From Ixodes scapularis (Eukaryota > Arthropoda > Arachnida > Ixodida > Ixodidae): 64,000 nt of DNA. Location: assembly GCF_016920785.2 (NCBI RefSeq), contig NW_024609857.1, positions 69,500,252 through 69,564,251 of the forward strand, read 5' to 3'. The notes beneath the pieces were generated by a model. It saw nothing but the letters and a program-made list of their open reading frames with translations. It made no database searches and had not been told where the DNA came from. The first letter of the stretch is position 1. Every line of letters begins with the position of its first letter. Of the stretch, positions 44,306-55,762 are shown piece after piece. Position numbers and translations under genes: made by a program.

Positions 44306-44575
44306 TGGCCGAGTGCATGGTCTAGCGCACACCAGCTCGGAGCACTTGGAGCGAAAGCTCGCGCTGCAGAACTCACCCCGCCCCTGCCCGTTTCGATCTG
44401 GAAGAGCATCGTACCGGCGTGCGGTCGTGTATCACTACTGCGTGGTGCACGTTAAAGACCCCAGGTTTGCGGTTGCACCGCACTGGCTAAATTGCTCATC
44501 TACAGCTGAGACACCAGACGCCCACTAAGGCAGACTAACTTCTGACTGTATAAACATACACACAACAATTTCCAA
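44305..44575 (+). mobile_element. tRNA-derived SINE, copy 4
   Basis: GTGGCCGAGTGCATGGTCTA then GCGCACACCAGCTCGGAGCA, CTCGCGCTGCAGAAC, CGCCCCTGCCCGTTTCGATC, GCATCGTACCGGCGTGCGG and GTTAAAGACCCCAGG. The box-B segment is partly deleted compared with the other copies. It begins exactly where the inverted minisatellite ends. Confidence 0.85.
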
Positions 44576-44833
44576 TTAGAAGCATAATAACAAAGAACAC
44601 AGCGTGCCGCCTCTTTTCTTTGGATGCCTTTTATTTTTAAACCAGCGCAAGCTCGTGCGTTCTCTCTTTTGAGACGGTTAGAACGGTCGCACATAAAAGC
44701 CGCGTTTCTCCTACCCGCCCGCTTCCTCCTCTCATTATGCGTATTTGGTTATAACTAAATAAGCTATAATAATGGTGTATTATTCATATTTACTTTCAGT
44801 GTCAGTCAGGGAAAAAAAGTTTCGCGGGAACTA

Positions 44834-45586
44834 GAGCCAATAAATGAGCTGCGCTTAGAGTATCGGCACTCTCTTCCTCGACAGTGTTGTGAACGCCGCC
44901 CTTTTGGTGCTTGTGCAGAGCAGGCACAACTGCCGATCGTCATGATTCAAAAGTGCGACATCCTCAGCATTAGATTCGGTGTTAGGAAGCTCATGTAATG
45001 TTGCTTTGCTTTGTCGCAAACTGTTTAAAGTGGAGGATGAAAAAGCGTTTCTTGTGATTTTAGATAAAGCTTCAAATAACTGGCAACCACGATTTTAAGC
45101 CACAATAAGGCCAAGTGTCGCTACTCTGAAGCGTAGCTTATTTAATGACACTATTCATGTTCTTGTTCAAGAGGCTTGTAATACCTGGAGGGGCAATGAG
45201 GTAAGCCCCGTGGATTCCACAAGCCACTACCTATTGACACCTGCCTCTTCTTCATTGTTGCCGCTTGCGCCAGTAAATTAGCTGCGGTTCAGAGTATATG
45301 ACACTTGGCCATGTTGTGGCTTAAAATCATGGTTGCCAGTTATATGAAGCTTTATCTAAAATGACAGGAAACGCTTTTTCGTCCCTCACAAATGTTTAAA
45401 CAACCCGCGACGGAGCATTGCAATATTGCAGCAGCTTCCTAGCACCGCATCTAATGCTGAGGAAGTCGTACTTTTGGATCATGATGATCGGCAGTTGCGT
45501 TTGCTATGAGCAAGACCCAAAATGGCGGCTCCCAAAACAATCTTGGGGAACGGAGTGCCGATAATTTAAAGCTCATTTAGTGACTC
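44834..45586. mobile_element. TA-flanked element with inverted arms of about 290 bp
   Basis: The left arm (GAGCCAATAAATGAGCTGCG, TATCGGCACTC, CCTCAGCATTAGATTCGGTG, TTTTAGATAAAGCTTCA, GGCAACCACGATTTTAAGCC) is repeated inverted at the right (CACCGCATCTAATGCTGAGG, TGAAGCTTTATCTAAAA, GAGTGCCGATA, GCTCATTTAGTGACTC). TA lies outside both ends (44,832-44,833; 45,587-45,588). Centre about 170 bp. Non-coding MITE. Confidence 0.85.
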
Positions 45587-45599
45587 TATGCATAAAGTG

Positions 45600-47436
45600 A
45601 ACTAGGGTGTATTATTTTTCTCTTCGTCTTCATTGTTTATTGATTTCAATCATATCGAATAATGAAAACATTATATCACGCTACGCTTGTGTAATTATTT
45701 GCCTTAGATTTATTAGCCTGACCCAGTACCTAAACCATTGAGTTACCGATAGTAAATCTTCCAATATATTTTTTTAAATGTGAGGGTAAAAAAATACAAA
45801 GATTGATGATGATACAGACGCCAACGCCGCCCTCGGAAATTTTGTGAACATTAGAAATCACCAGTTTGTCTGCCATCCGCCAGATAGCGTAAAAAAACAC
45901 CCAAACAGTTTTTAATAGTTTTTAAAATTAGCTAAACTTTACACCTATTAAGAAACCAAAGCAAGATCATTGTGAAAATTTAATACATCGCTATGTATAT
46001 CTATTCCAAACAATAAATAATATTAGATGCCAATAAATCTGTCTGATGTCTAAAAAAGATATTTATTTTTATTTATTTATTTTATTTATTTAGGAATACT
46101 GCGGGCCAATTGCGGCCCAAGCAGGATTGGGGGTTATAAAAGTGAAGTAAAAAAAAAAAAAACGCAACACCAGGTAATCCGTAATGCGTCAGAACAGGGA
46201 TGTTTGAAACGCTCCTGGAGCGTTATGACTTTGAAAATGAAAAAAACATTGGGTAAACATTGTAGCTCTAAATGTTTTAAAAGATTTTATCATAGTTTAA
46301 TTATTTCCTCAGCGGCATTTGAAGTACCATGACTCGAAGCACAAAAATGTGCTATGTTTGATATACAATATCTAAACAAAAAAAGTTTACACAACATTAA
46401 ATTTTTTTTCTGTGTATTACCAATTATAAGCACTACATCTGTAGCTAATTTCATTGTCCTAGCGCGTGTCACTAAAAATATATTTGTGCTGAAAAATGTC
46501 AATTTTAGGGCAATATTTGGAGGGATGAAAAAAACAAAGTAGTGCAAATACCAAAAAAGTGCATCGTTACATTCTGCTCCGAGATCATCTTAACAAAACT
46601 GCTATATTGAAACTGTGTTATCTTGAATGGATCGTTCATAAAACATGAACTGGCGGAGCAAGTGAGGGTCCGCGCCATCATATTCGCAACGCTACAAATG
46701 CGCATGAACAGTAAAAACCAACACATACATAATATCAAATGAAAGAGGATTGCATTGCCTTTCGAATGACACGTACCAATCCCACAAAACAGTATTTAAA
46801 AGGAGATGAGTAATGACCTGCCAAAAAGTAGCTAAACTGCCACATTCAGTGGGACCGTGGCCTTAAACCAAGCCACAGCTGCCTCGTCAAGCGCGCTTTT
46901 CTGCGGGGTACAGAGGCTACGAGTACGAGTGCGTAGCCAAATTCGATCACGGAGCCTCCTTCACTCGTCCCGTGGAAACGGCACCTTTTATCAATGCTAT
47001 CGCGGAATGAAATTCATGACCCTGATGTCCAGTGCATAGCGAGAACTTCGGCGATCGCAGCGTCGACGCACATTCCGAGCGGCGAACATTTTCACTGTGG
47101 ACTTCTTCAGCTGCACGGCGATCTGCTTCGACCGCGGTAGGTCCCAGAAAGAATCACCGAGCTGAACACTACGCAATTTCACGTAACACAGAACTTCGAA
47201 AACACCACGTCGCCCTTGCTGCGCCAGTCGAGGCAACCGCCATCTTGAAACTGGTGCTCTCGTTGGGTCCGAGATCTCTCGAGAGCGTCCCGCAAGGCCC
47301 GCCAGCCAGCAACGCGAAATCCCCAGCGTTGCGTGCCTACGCAATACGCTAGCCCTTTTATTGCGTTCTGCGCATGCGCACTCACGACCCGCAATTTCCT
47401 TGCGTACGCAAGGAAATTGACGACTGAGCTACAATA
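45600..47436. other. Intronic sequence with a LINE/SINE 3'-end-like fragment near 46,060-46,160
   Basis: TTTATTTATTTTATTTATTT precedes GGAATACTGCGGGCCAATTG and GGCCCAAGCAGG, a pattern I associate with short 3' ends of dispersed retroelements in arthropods. The rest of the stretch has no supported feature. A frame at 46,997-47,344 (minus) is unrecognised. Confidence 0.4.
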
Positions 47437-48155
47437 GGGAGTTTTAGAATAACGTACGCAATTTTAGCGCACGCTAGCGCTAAATTTAGCGCTTGTATTA
47501 GCGCACGCGACGCAAGAGAGTTTTAGAATAGCGTTTCTCCGCCGCGACGCAAAAGCCCAAGCATCTCGCGCTTGCGACGCCACCAAGATACAGTAAAAAT
47601 TTTTATTTCACACACGAAATGCTGTAACTTTAGAAAAAAAACGAGTTTTTTGGTCCAGAGTAGCATTTTAATTTGTTTAAACATGAGAACGCGACGTGAG
47701 CGGTTGAGCGGTCGTGTCCGCTTGCGTCGCCTCGGCCGTGTACTGACCTTCGCACATCATACCTTCGCCGTGAAATGTTCGCGCGTCGCAAGCATCAAGT
47801 TGTCGGTAATCGCTGTCAAACCGAGTACAATGTCGTCCCGTATTGAAAATTGCAGTCGCGAGGATACCGCCGACGTCGCACTCACGACGCCGCCAAAGCA
47901 GCCGCCGAAATAATCCTGGAAGCCGCCATGTTTTTTTAACTGTGCTCGTCTTGGATTTAGCCAACTTCTCATCACGAATCCTCCTAGGAGAAGCGCAAAG
48001 ACCCCTTGCGTACGCACGCTATTTCCGAGAAATAGCGCACGCTAAAATTGCGCACGCAAAGCGCAAAACCTGGTTTGCGTTCGGAGCATGCGCAGTGGCG
48101 ACGACCCTATTCTTTGCGTACGCAAAGCTTTAGCGTGCGCTATTCTAAAACTCCC
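47437..48155. mobile_element. TA-flanked MITE with GGGAGTTTTAGAATA termini
   Basis: Left GGGAGTTTTAGAATAACGTA, right (inverted) GGGAGTTTTAGAATAGCGCA; TA at 47,435-47,436 and 48,156-48,157. Both sub-terminal regions are rich in GCGTACGC / TAGCGC palindromes. The element truncates the Ty3/gypsy fragment on its right. Non-coding. Confidence 0.85.
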
Positions 48156-48228
48156 TAATAACTGTCTTTTATCCGCGGCTAGTTTGGTTGTCTGAACCAT
48201 AGTCTTACTTGGAACGACAAGCTGTGTT

Positions 48229-49470
48229 TCACCCGGGAGCTGGTTGCGCGTGCTTCTCTCGGATCCTCTTTTTCTTCGCGCCAAGGTGCGCGGGTGCCGG
48301 CCGGCGTTGGGTGTTGAGTGCTGTCGTCTGTTGGACATTTGTCCGCCACAGGAGCTCCCCCCTAGTCACGGGGCAGTTTAGCCGTTGCGTGGAACGACGC
48401 TGCGGAGGCGGGTTAGCGTCAAGGTGGACCCTGTTGACAGGTGATTTTCGAGCCGGTGCTGTAGCTGCACTGGTTTTTGGACGTGTTATACTTGAGCTGT
48501 CTATCTCAGTTCTTGTGACAGTATGCGAACATGTCAAGTTATCTGATTCTGGTTCAGAGGTATTGGCCGTGTGAGCAGGTTTCAGTCGATCGAGGGATAC
48601 GGTACCCTCTTTTCTATTGTTGTCAAGTTTGTAATTTTTGGGTGCTCGCGCAATTACCTTTAAGGGTCCTGTGTATGTAGGTTGTTGTGGTCGTCGCACT
48701 GCGTCGTTGCGCACAATTACGTGGGTTCCCGTTTCCAGATAGGGGCTCACGAACACTTGCGATTGGTGTGGCTTGCGAAAGGGTACCGGTTGAAGAGATC
48801 GTATCACGGTTTTAAGCCGTGCAACGTAGTCAAGGGGATCCGGTAACTCGGTGTCTGGTGATGCCACAAAAAAATCGCCTGGTAGTCGGAGTGAAGATCC
48901 GTAAACCAGCTCTGCGACGCTGCAGTTGGTGTCCTCCTTTAGTGTTGTGCGGAGTCCTAGAAGGATCATAGGAAGAGTTTCTGTCCACGCCGTATTATCT
49001 TAAGCTTTTAATGCCGTTTTCAGTTGCCGGTGGAATCTTTCGACGAGGCCATTGGAAGCAGGATGGTATGCTGTCGTCGAGATATGGTTAACGCCGAGCA
49101 GTTGTGAAAGTTTCGCGAATAATCGGCACTGGAACTGTCGGCCTCTGTCCGTTGTAATTTTTGTCAGCACACCAAAGCGACTTATCCAGGTGGAGAAGAA
49201 CGCTTTCGCGACCGTCTCCGCAGTTACGTCTTCGATGGGGCAGACTTCAGGCCAACGTGTAAATCGATCAATGCAGGTTAATAAGTATCGATGTCCTCCT
49301 GACGGAGGAAGAGGACCGACGATGGTCGATGTGGAAGTGTCCGAATCTTGCCTCTGGAGGATTAAAAGATGAGATCGAAGTCGTTATGTGCCGATGAATC
49401 TTGGCTCGTTGACACTTCAGGCATGTACGAGCCCAGTGGCGAACATCTGTGTTCATTCGGGGCCACACAC
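48229..49470 (-). pseudogene. Ty3/gypsy integrase, third copy, 5'-truncated
   Basis: Minus strand: WARTCLKCQRAKIHRH (the C-x-x-C of the zinc region), FGHFHID (first catalytic Asp), a frameshift, then TTDRGRQFQ (second Asp) and NGLVERFHRQLK (Glu), so the DDE triad is recognisable. A TAA stop lies at 49,000-49,002 before ILLGLRTTLKEDTNCSVAEL and the C-terminal VYGSSLRLPG. The tail YTGPLKVIARAPKNYKL matches the GPY-type module. Nothing upstream of the integrase is present. The right side ends near 49.5 kb and the left is cut by the MITE at 48,155. Confidence 0.85.
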
Positions 49471-49599
49471 CTCTATGTACAAACGCAAATTATCTTTTTT
49501 TAGTGTAATACGGTCAGCGAGTGGAATAGAGGAGAGGGAGCGCCGCAAGGGAATGCATTCTTTTCCCTCCTCCTCCTCCAAGAAATCGTCCTTACCCCA

Positions 49600-50340
49600 C
49601 CTCTAACTTCTGGTTTGCGACGGAGACCCCCTCTGGTCTCCGTCGCAAGCATCTCGATGTCTCGGTAAGCTCGAGCGGCGTAATGACGGTGTGTGGACTG
49701 TTCTCGTCATAAAACTGTGGCAACGACCTCATTCAGAGCCCGCATTCGCATCGACCGCCCTGAAGCCGCTCTAGGTCTGTTCGTCCAAACGTGGATGCCA
49801 AAAGTGCTTTGGATTATCGGTCAGTGTCTCGTGAGTGCCTGTCCGCCCCTTCGGCCTCACAGGAATCGCAAGTCGTTTTTAATCATCATATGAAACCGCC
49901 AAATAGCAAATATATTCTCCACGATTACTCTCCCACCGAGACGCCAGAGGCGGAAAGGTTAAGAGGGAAAGGGAAAAACGCACATGACGGGTGGGAAAGG
50001 GAGAAAACGCACACTTTGTGAGATTACTGAGTGGCTTCAAGGAGGAAAATGCAACAAAAGCAACTGCTTCTTAGCCTCCCTTTGTCCTCTTTATTGGGTC
50101 AACCAGAAGCAAATAGCGCACCTCCCCCCCCCCTCCCCCCCCCTCCCCCCCCCCCCCCACCCCCACCCCGATGCAGGGTGAACCGCCTTCACCTGCTTGG
50201 CCGAAGGGCTCCTGTCCGGCGCTCTCCGGGTCTGTCCGGCACTTTCCGGGTCCGGAAAAAGTTCAACATAATAATATTTTCACCCCCCAAAGTGGGACCC
50301 CCAAAACGTCACCTTCACGCGGCCGTTGACGTACCTCCTC
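49600..50340. other. No gene recognised; poly(C) tract at about 50,122-50,166
   Basis: A low-complexity C-rich run and short CCGGGTC repeats. Open frames through it are compositional. Confidence 0.5.
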
Positions 50341-50367
50341 TGCCCCCCCCCTCCCTCTCCCTCCCTC

Positions 50368-50455
50368 CCTCCCTTCCTTCCTTCCTTCCTTCCTTCCTTC
50401 CTTCCTTCCTTCCTTCCTTCCTTCCTTCCTTCCTTCCTTCCTTCCTCCCTCCCTC
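50368..50455. repeat. (CCTT)n microsatellite
   Basis: About 18 uninterrupted CCTT/TTCC units flanked by CTCCCTCC runs. Translation gives repeated P-S-F-L on one strand and K-E-G-R on the other; neither is a protein-coding gene. Confidence 0.97.
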
Positions 50456-50918
50456 CCTCCTCTCCCCCGGAGTTTCCGGGAGCCGTTTTCGCCGTTTTGC
50501 GGGTTGGTTTGGACCGTCCTCAAATCCTCATTCGTATAGAACCGGTGGATTTACGAAAGCGGTAGAAAACGTTTCAAAGCAATTCCTAAGACTAGTAGAC
50601 AACGCCGGTGTTCGGTGTCGCAAAGACTGACCCTGACGCCACCGCTCCCTCTGCGCGAGGAGCATTCGACGACCTCTCTGGCTTTCATAGGAGGGAGACA
50701 ATGGGTAGAGACGAAGGGCGCTAGCCTCTGCGTCTACCCACTATTCTTTTAACGAGAGCTCCGCACCCTGACGCACCGCACCCTCTCCGCAAGGAGCAGA
50801 CGAACCCTCACGCCGCACAAGTTAGAAGATTATAAAGTTAAAAAGCTTTACAATCCTTAAAGTCATTATAACAAAAGGATCACTAGCCAAAATAACTACA
50901 TATGTGCTCAGTACATAC

Positions 50919-51121
50919 CCGTAAGTGTTGAAGGAAGCAACGTAGTTGAAGTGCGTGATTTCTACGGCCTTTGGGAGCCCTGTGGTGCCCGACGTGTAGG
51001 CCAGCGCCATGAGGGTGCGCTCCGGGTCCGGTACGAGGATCTCTTTGAATTCTGACTCCTTCCAGTGGGAAAACTTGGAGGCAGACACGAACCCCTCGGC
51101 AACCCCCATCACGAAGAGGCC
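50919..51121 (-). CDS. Acyl-CoA synthetase / 4CL-like, third visible exon (P-loop, motif A3)
   Basis: This exon carries the nucleotide-binding signature of ANL enzymes. It begins GLFVMGVAEGFVSAS and contains LMALAYTSGTTGLPKAV followed by EITHFNYVASF. The family consensus is [YF]TSGTTG[LF]PKGV; here the residue after the Lys is Ala rather than Gly, and the P-loop Ser/Gly/Thr and Lys residues are kept. The acceptor is gcatttcag|GGC (phase 0) and the donor is GG|gtatgt (phase 2). It holds 67 codons plus two bases. Those two bases plus the first base of the exon at 28,058 make a Gly codon. The intron that follows is about 22.9 kb and holds most of the mobile-element nest of the window. Confidence 0.93.
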
Positions 51122-51295
51122 CTGAAATGCGCAATCAATTCCTAGGAATTCTATTACGTATAAAAGTCCTAATATTGTTCCTTCTTAGAAGTCACGCAGT
51201 AGTAATGTGCCTCTCAATAAGATCATGTAAAAGATATTCATACACAATATTAACATTATTTGCTTTTATACAATGGCAGGATTAGCTGTACCCAC

Positions 51296-51399
51296 CTTGA
51301 ACGGAGCCACCGCATGCACATTGCTAACTTTTTGGACAAACTTTTGGTCGGTCAATATGTGCACAACGTCGGCGTCTTTCACTTGGTAATGGAGTTCTC
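51296..51399 (-). CDS. Acyl-CoA synthetase / 4CL-like, second visible exon
   Basis: A short exon of 104 bp that codes for 34 residues, beginning ELHYQVKDADVVHIL and ending SNVHAVAPFK. The acceptor is ttgttcaaag|GA and the donor is AAG|gtgggt. The two leading bases complete the Arg codon begun by the single base at the end of the upstream exon, which gives the family-typical junction LTE-R-ELHYQ. In ANL enzymes this segment is the E-L-x-x-Q-L-x-D-S/A helix followed by the strand that carries the I-x-T motif. Only 174 bp separates it from the next exon, whereas the preceding intron is about 11.3 kb. It is too short to stand out as an ORF and is supported by homology, splice sites and phase. Confidence 0.88.
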
Positions 51400-52448
51400 C
51401 TTTGAACAAGCAAACAAAATGGTCTCAGTTAGATTAGAAGAATGAAGCACTTCATTTTGTATTTAAGCCGTACGAACCCAACACCGCACACCGAAGATGA
51501 CAAGAGATTTAAAACGGACGTCAGGTAACATAGGACGACCACTAGCCAAATCTGTATGGCTTACCCTAGAAGGGCTTGCTTCCGACAATTTCGCTATAAT
51601 GAGTTATTTCGCATTAAAAAGCGCTAGTAAAAGACACTACGTCGTTGTTTCGAGTAAAATGGGACAAATATTTTAAATATAATCTTAAACACAAGCAGAA
51701 ATCGAAACCGAAACTTCGGCTCCGTCCGGCAACATTGGCCTCGGGTCGATAAGCACATGGCTATCATGTGGTACGAGATGTCGCGTGATCCTCATCGCAA
51801 CGATCGGCGGGATTGGGGCGGGCGTGTGCGAGGCGAAAGTGTCGTCTGCACCGCACTCCTCACCACGTTTTGGTGTCTACGACATTCGACGACGTTTGCA
51901 CGATTGCGGTATAAGTCTGCGTATGTAGTGTCAGTATTGTAAAAAAGACTCCGAGAGACAATGATCATAAACGGTGAGACGACGACGGCGGTTGTGACGC
52001 GGGAGATGGCGGTAAAGGCGGGACCACGGCGGGGCGACCGGACGGCTCCCAAGACGCTCGACCGCAGGCGCGTCAAGAGGAAACGTTGCTGACGTCACCC
52101 GTTTCGCTTGCCCGGAGAACTGAAAACAAGCAAAAGAGGGAAACGGTGATGACGTCTAACTCAATGTTGGCTACGCCCACGCCGTAGCCTTGACTGCGCT
52201 GTTGGTCGCGTCTTAGACCGATGCAACTAAACAAACTGCGCCGGCGCGCGCATTTCGGAAGTTGTACCGCCGCTATGCTACTTGTAGTCATAGTCATCCC
52301 TTTCTGGCTTCCCCGCTACATAGGGCTGCGCATACATCATCGTAGACTATCGTTCGGGACGCCCCGGTATCAGCTTGGTTCTGCTACATGTATGTACTTC
52401 ATACAAGTGTGTTGCTTGTGATGCCTGTTTGTCAGCAAGCGCAGAAAA
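51400..52448. other. Intron sequence upstream of the second visible exon
   Basis: No feature could be supported between the acceptor of the exon at 51,399 and the inverted-repeat element at 52,449. Confidence 0.5.
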
Positions 52449-53554
52449 GCAGAGGCCTGATTCACGAAACGATCTTACGCCAAAAATGTGCGTGAGACAA
52501 AACGTAAGAATAAATCCCTGTTCACGAAACGAAATTATCGTAAGTTTTGAGCAAGTTACGACGAAATTTTACGACAGCTTCGAAGCTGTCTTACGCACTT
52601 TTTACGATCAAATCCGCTTGGTCGACAGCGTCGCTCAGTTACATGGTCGCGACGACCAACGGACGTTTATTTTTCTACGTGCACTTCTCGCGCGTCCAGA
52701 CTTCAAGCAGCAAGAAAAAAGTAAAAAGTACTTGAAACGGACCACGACGAACAAGAACGCCGGATCCACAAACAACCGGGAAAAGCGCCAACGGCCACGA
52801 TTCCACCGACCAAGCGAGCTCGGAAGAATATAGGCTTAGCAGGCACACCGGCTCTGCGCAGCGTTGCTCCGATGGTCCTTGGCCAAGACCGTCTGCCCAC
52901 GACCGGCTGGCGTGCTGAATAGCATATACCCGTGCGACCCTTGTCGACCCTTCCCGTATTATAGTTTGATCGCTGACCTCAATTTTAGATTAGGTGCTCA
53001 ATCTCCTCCCCTTGTCATCTCCATGTTTTCCGAGGCAGCGGTGACGAACGCTGTCGTCGAAAAGGGACTCTCATCGATTTTATCTCCTTGTTTTGTGTGA
53101 TATAGAGCTCAAATAAACGCCGTATCAATTGTCTTCGCAACACGGTATGTACACTTTGTTATTAGTATGCCGTTTTTATTCTGACACTACTGCACGTCAC
53201 TGTCGAACTATAACAGTTCGTGGGAGCTACGCCATGCCGGTCCAACCTTTCTTTGCCGAGAGTCACGTCAGTATCGAGTTGCAATCGTAAAATATCGGTC
53301 CCGAAGCGCTTACCAATTCGCGGTCTAACAGCGCAAATCCAGCACTTCGATCAAACGCGCGCGTCCGCTCCGAGTGTGAGCAGGTATTTACGTGGCTCTT
53401 GCTGACACTCTCGTAGTTCAAACGTATATTTTTTTTAACGTCGGATCGCTCCGGCATTTTCGAGGCCGCGAAAAACGCCGCGGCGATTTGTTTCCATCTA
53501 CGTCACTTTGCAAACGACTGGCACGGGCAGTGTTTTCATAACGACGACAGTTCT

Positions 53555-53749
53555 GGGGTGCTATGTTGCGCTTTTTGGACTCCCAGGAGACTAGGGAAAG
53601 GGAAGTGACGTCAACGACACAGCAAACGCAGATTGGGTGTTGCTTTCGTTTTCTTCTGTCAACATCCAATCTGCGTTTGCTGTGTCGTTGACGTCACTTC
53701 CCTCTCCCTAGTCTCCTGGGAGTCCAAAAAGCGCAACATAGCACCCCTG
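53555..53749. repeat. Near-perfect foldback, arms about 86 bp
   Basis: GGGGTGCTATGTTGCGCTTT, TTGGACTCCCAGGAGACTAG, GAAGTGACGTCAACGACACA, GCAAACGCAGATTGG on the left are repeated inverted on the right with about two mismatches, separated by only about 20 bp. It could extrude as a cruciform. It is either a very young palindromic MITE or a local inverted duplication. Confidence 0.93.
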
Positions 53750-54056
53750 TTGACTTCGTAGCGATGGAGTTCGTAGCAGTCAACGGAGGCGGTTACGCAT
53801 CCCGGCTTCGGCATTCGGGCGCGTTTAAATTGTGTTAGCGTCGACATATCACTGCGCGGACACGAACCCCTGACGAGCGGTGGCCGAAAAGCCGCCTGTG
53901 TTAGTTGTTAAAAGTCCACGTGCTCCGAACTGCTTCGAACCATGCTGAGCTCTCCGATTGGTTGTTCGTGCTGCCGAAGACGCCGTCGCCATACCAACAG
54001 CACCCATAAGTTCTAGTTTTTTCGTACGAGAACGTCGCTTTCCTCCTTTCACTTAA

Positions 54057-55762
54057 AGGGACACTGACACCCCCCAAAACTTTTTTTTAATTTTTTTGCC
54101 AGGCGCTTCATTATGGTGTCGGAGGACTACCCACTTAATATTTTGCAACAGAGTAGCGTATTTTTTTAATAAAGCCAAAAGACGCAACTGCTCGAAACCG
54201 AAACCGAAACCCGACGGAGGTCGGAGAAGTGGAGAGAAGAGAGCGAGTGGCGGAAGTCACGTGGCTACACCCGACCGTGCGTTTTTTTGTTTTTTTTTTT
54301 TCTCCTCTCCGGTAGCAGACGACACGACATGCGGCAACACCTCCTAGAAGGTGTTGCATGCGGCGTACGGGAACTGTTCGCCGTGCGATTCTTTTGCAGT
54401 TATGTTTGTTCCGCTCGTTGTTCTGTACTCCAAGATGAGTTGTTTTGTACATTGAGGACTTGGAGATGAGTAGTGAGTGCCCGTGGTGAATTTCCATGAT
54501 CGGCTCCGAAAAGAATACACCCAAGATGTTGCGTGAAGAGCTGGCTCACATGTCCTGCGTCCTAAAAAAAAGGGGCATTGTGCGACAGAGTTTCCGAGAG
54601 ATCAACGGGATCGGGACCAGTGGCTGGCTGCGATTCCTATAGAACATATACGGGCACCTCGGAAAGCGGGCGCTACCTGATTTATATGCTCCTTGCATTT
54701 TGTGGAAAGTGATTGAGTTCGCAGGTGTCAAAAAGGAAATCCCATACCATTTAATTCAGCGAAGTGTCGTCCATAACATTTTTTGTTATTTTTTTTTGTT
54801 TGTTTCTTCAGTGATAATTGTAAAAAAAAAAAAAAAAAAAAGATACGTAAACATCGGAAAATGATTGAAAAAAAAAAAAAAAAAAAAAGGTTCCACGGGA
54901 GATCGATCCCGGTCCTACCGCGTGTGAAGCGGACGTCTTTCCTACTGAGCTACTAAGGCGACTCCTTACTAGTGGATCTCTTTCCTTAGTAATAATTCAG
55001 CCAGTAAACTGCAAGTTGGAAAGTTTGATGCCGATTTTCCTCTACCAAAAGCACTCCCGGGTCGAAGTCGGGAAGCACCACGCATTGCCGACATTCGCAC
55101 CAAGTAAAGAAATCGTACGCGTGCACATTCAACTCGAAGTAGACACGTCGTGCTTGACGTTTGCGCGAGCGATGTCTTCAGCCACGAGAAGGGAGCGACG
55201 GCTCGGCGACGTCTTTGTGCAAATCGGCTTGGTGGTCGGGCGAGTCGCACGGGATGAATACCAATTCTTTTGATCAGTCCCAAATTTCTCTTTTAAAGGT
55301 AGACAGAATTCGCCGGTACCGCGAACGACAGTTCTAAAATAGAGGTCCCACGCCATCCCCGCAAGTCCCACGATACGCGAAACGACGAACGCACAGAATG
55401 CTTCCGGTTGTCTGTGGAACTTTTTTTTTTTCAATCAACGTATTTGCAGCTTATTAGAAGCCACAAAAAATGGGTTTCATATTTTTTTCTATTTTTAATA
55501 TTGAGTGTGTGCCTTCAGTGACCCACGATTAAATTATTAAAACTTCGATGAAATTTGGTGGTCGCATCGATACCTTAGAAAACGGCCCGTGACCGCGGAA
55601 AAGAGAGTCAGCGAGACTCGAACCGGCCAGTTCTTGATCGGCGGTTTTCGGGCGGAAAGAAACCGAATTTCGAGCCGCAAATTCTGTTATGGGTAGTTGA
55701 GCTGTCATATGTCACGTACAACTAAAAACCTCGGCGAGCATAAATACCCTGTCAGTGTCCCT
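54057..55762. mobile_element. TTAA-flanked element (1.7 kb), CACTGACA family
   Basis: Termini AGGGACACTGACACC and, inverted, AGGGACACTGACAGGG; TTAA at 54,053-54,056 and 55,763-55,766, with C before and G after extending the symmetry. Same terminal family as the 668-bp copy at 32,149. The extra length here includes two long poly(A) runs and a tRNA-like sequence (54,889-54,963). No transposase. Confidence 0.88.
54889..54963 (-). pseudogene. tRNA-Val(CAC)-like sequence
   Basis: Minus strand: TAGTAGCTCAGTAGG (box A), CCGCTTCACACGCGG (anticodon stem-loop with CAC), GGGATCGATCTCCC (T arm). The 3' end is GGAACC, but the 5' end (GGAGTCGCC) cannot pair with it, and the T loop is one base short with GATCGA in place of GTTCGA. 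It is a tRNA relic or tRNA-derived SINE head rather than a working tRNA. A long T run follows on its sense strand. Confidence 0.65.

Noticed and set aside
50031..50630. Long open frame with Pro-rich and repeated P-S-F-L residues
   Set aside because: It is a translation of poly(C) and the (CCTT)n microsatellite. The opposite strand is equally open.
52375..52833. Plus-strand frame of about 150 codons as a gene
   Set aside because: It overlaps the terminus of an inverted-repeat element and contains no recognised domain. It may be a decayed transposon ORF, but this cannot be shown.
54889..54963. Functional tRNA-Val gene
   Set aside because: The acceptor stem cannot pair and the T loop is short, so it is called a relic.
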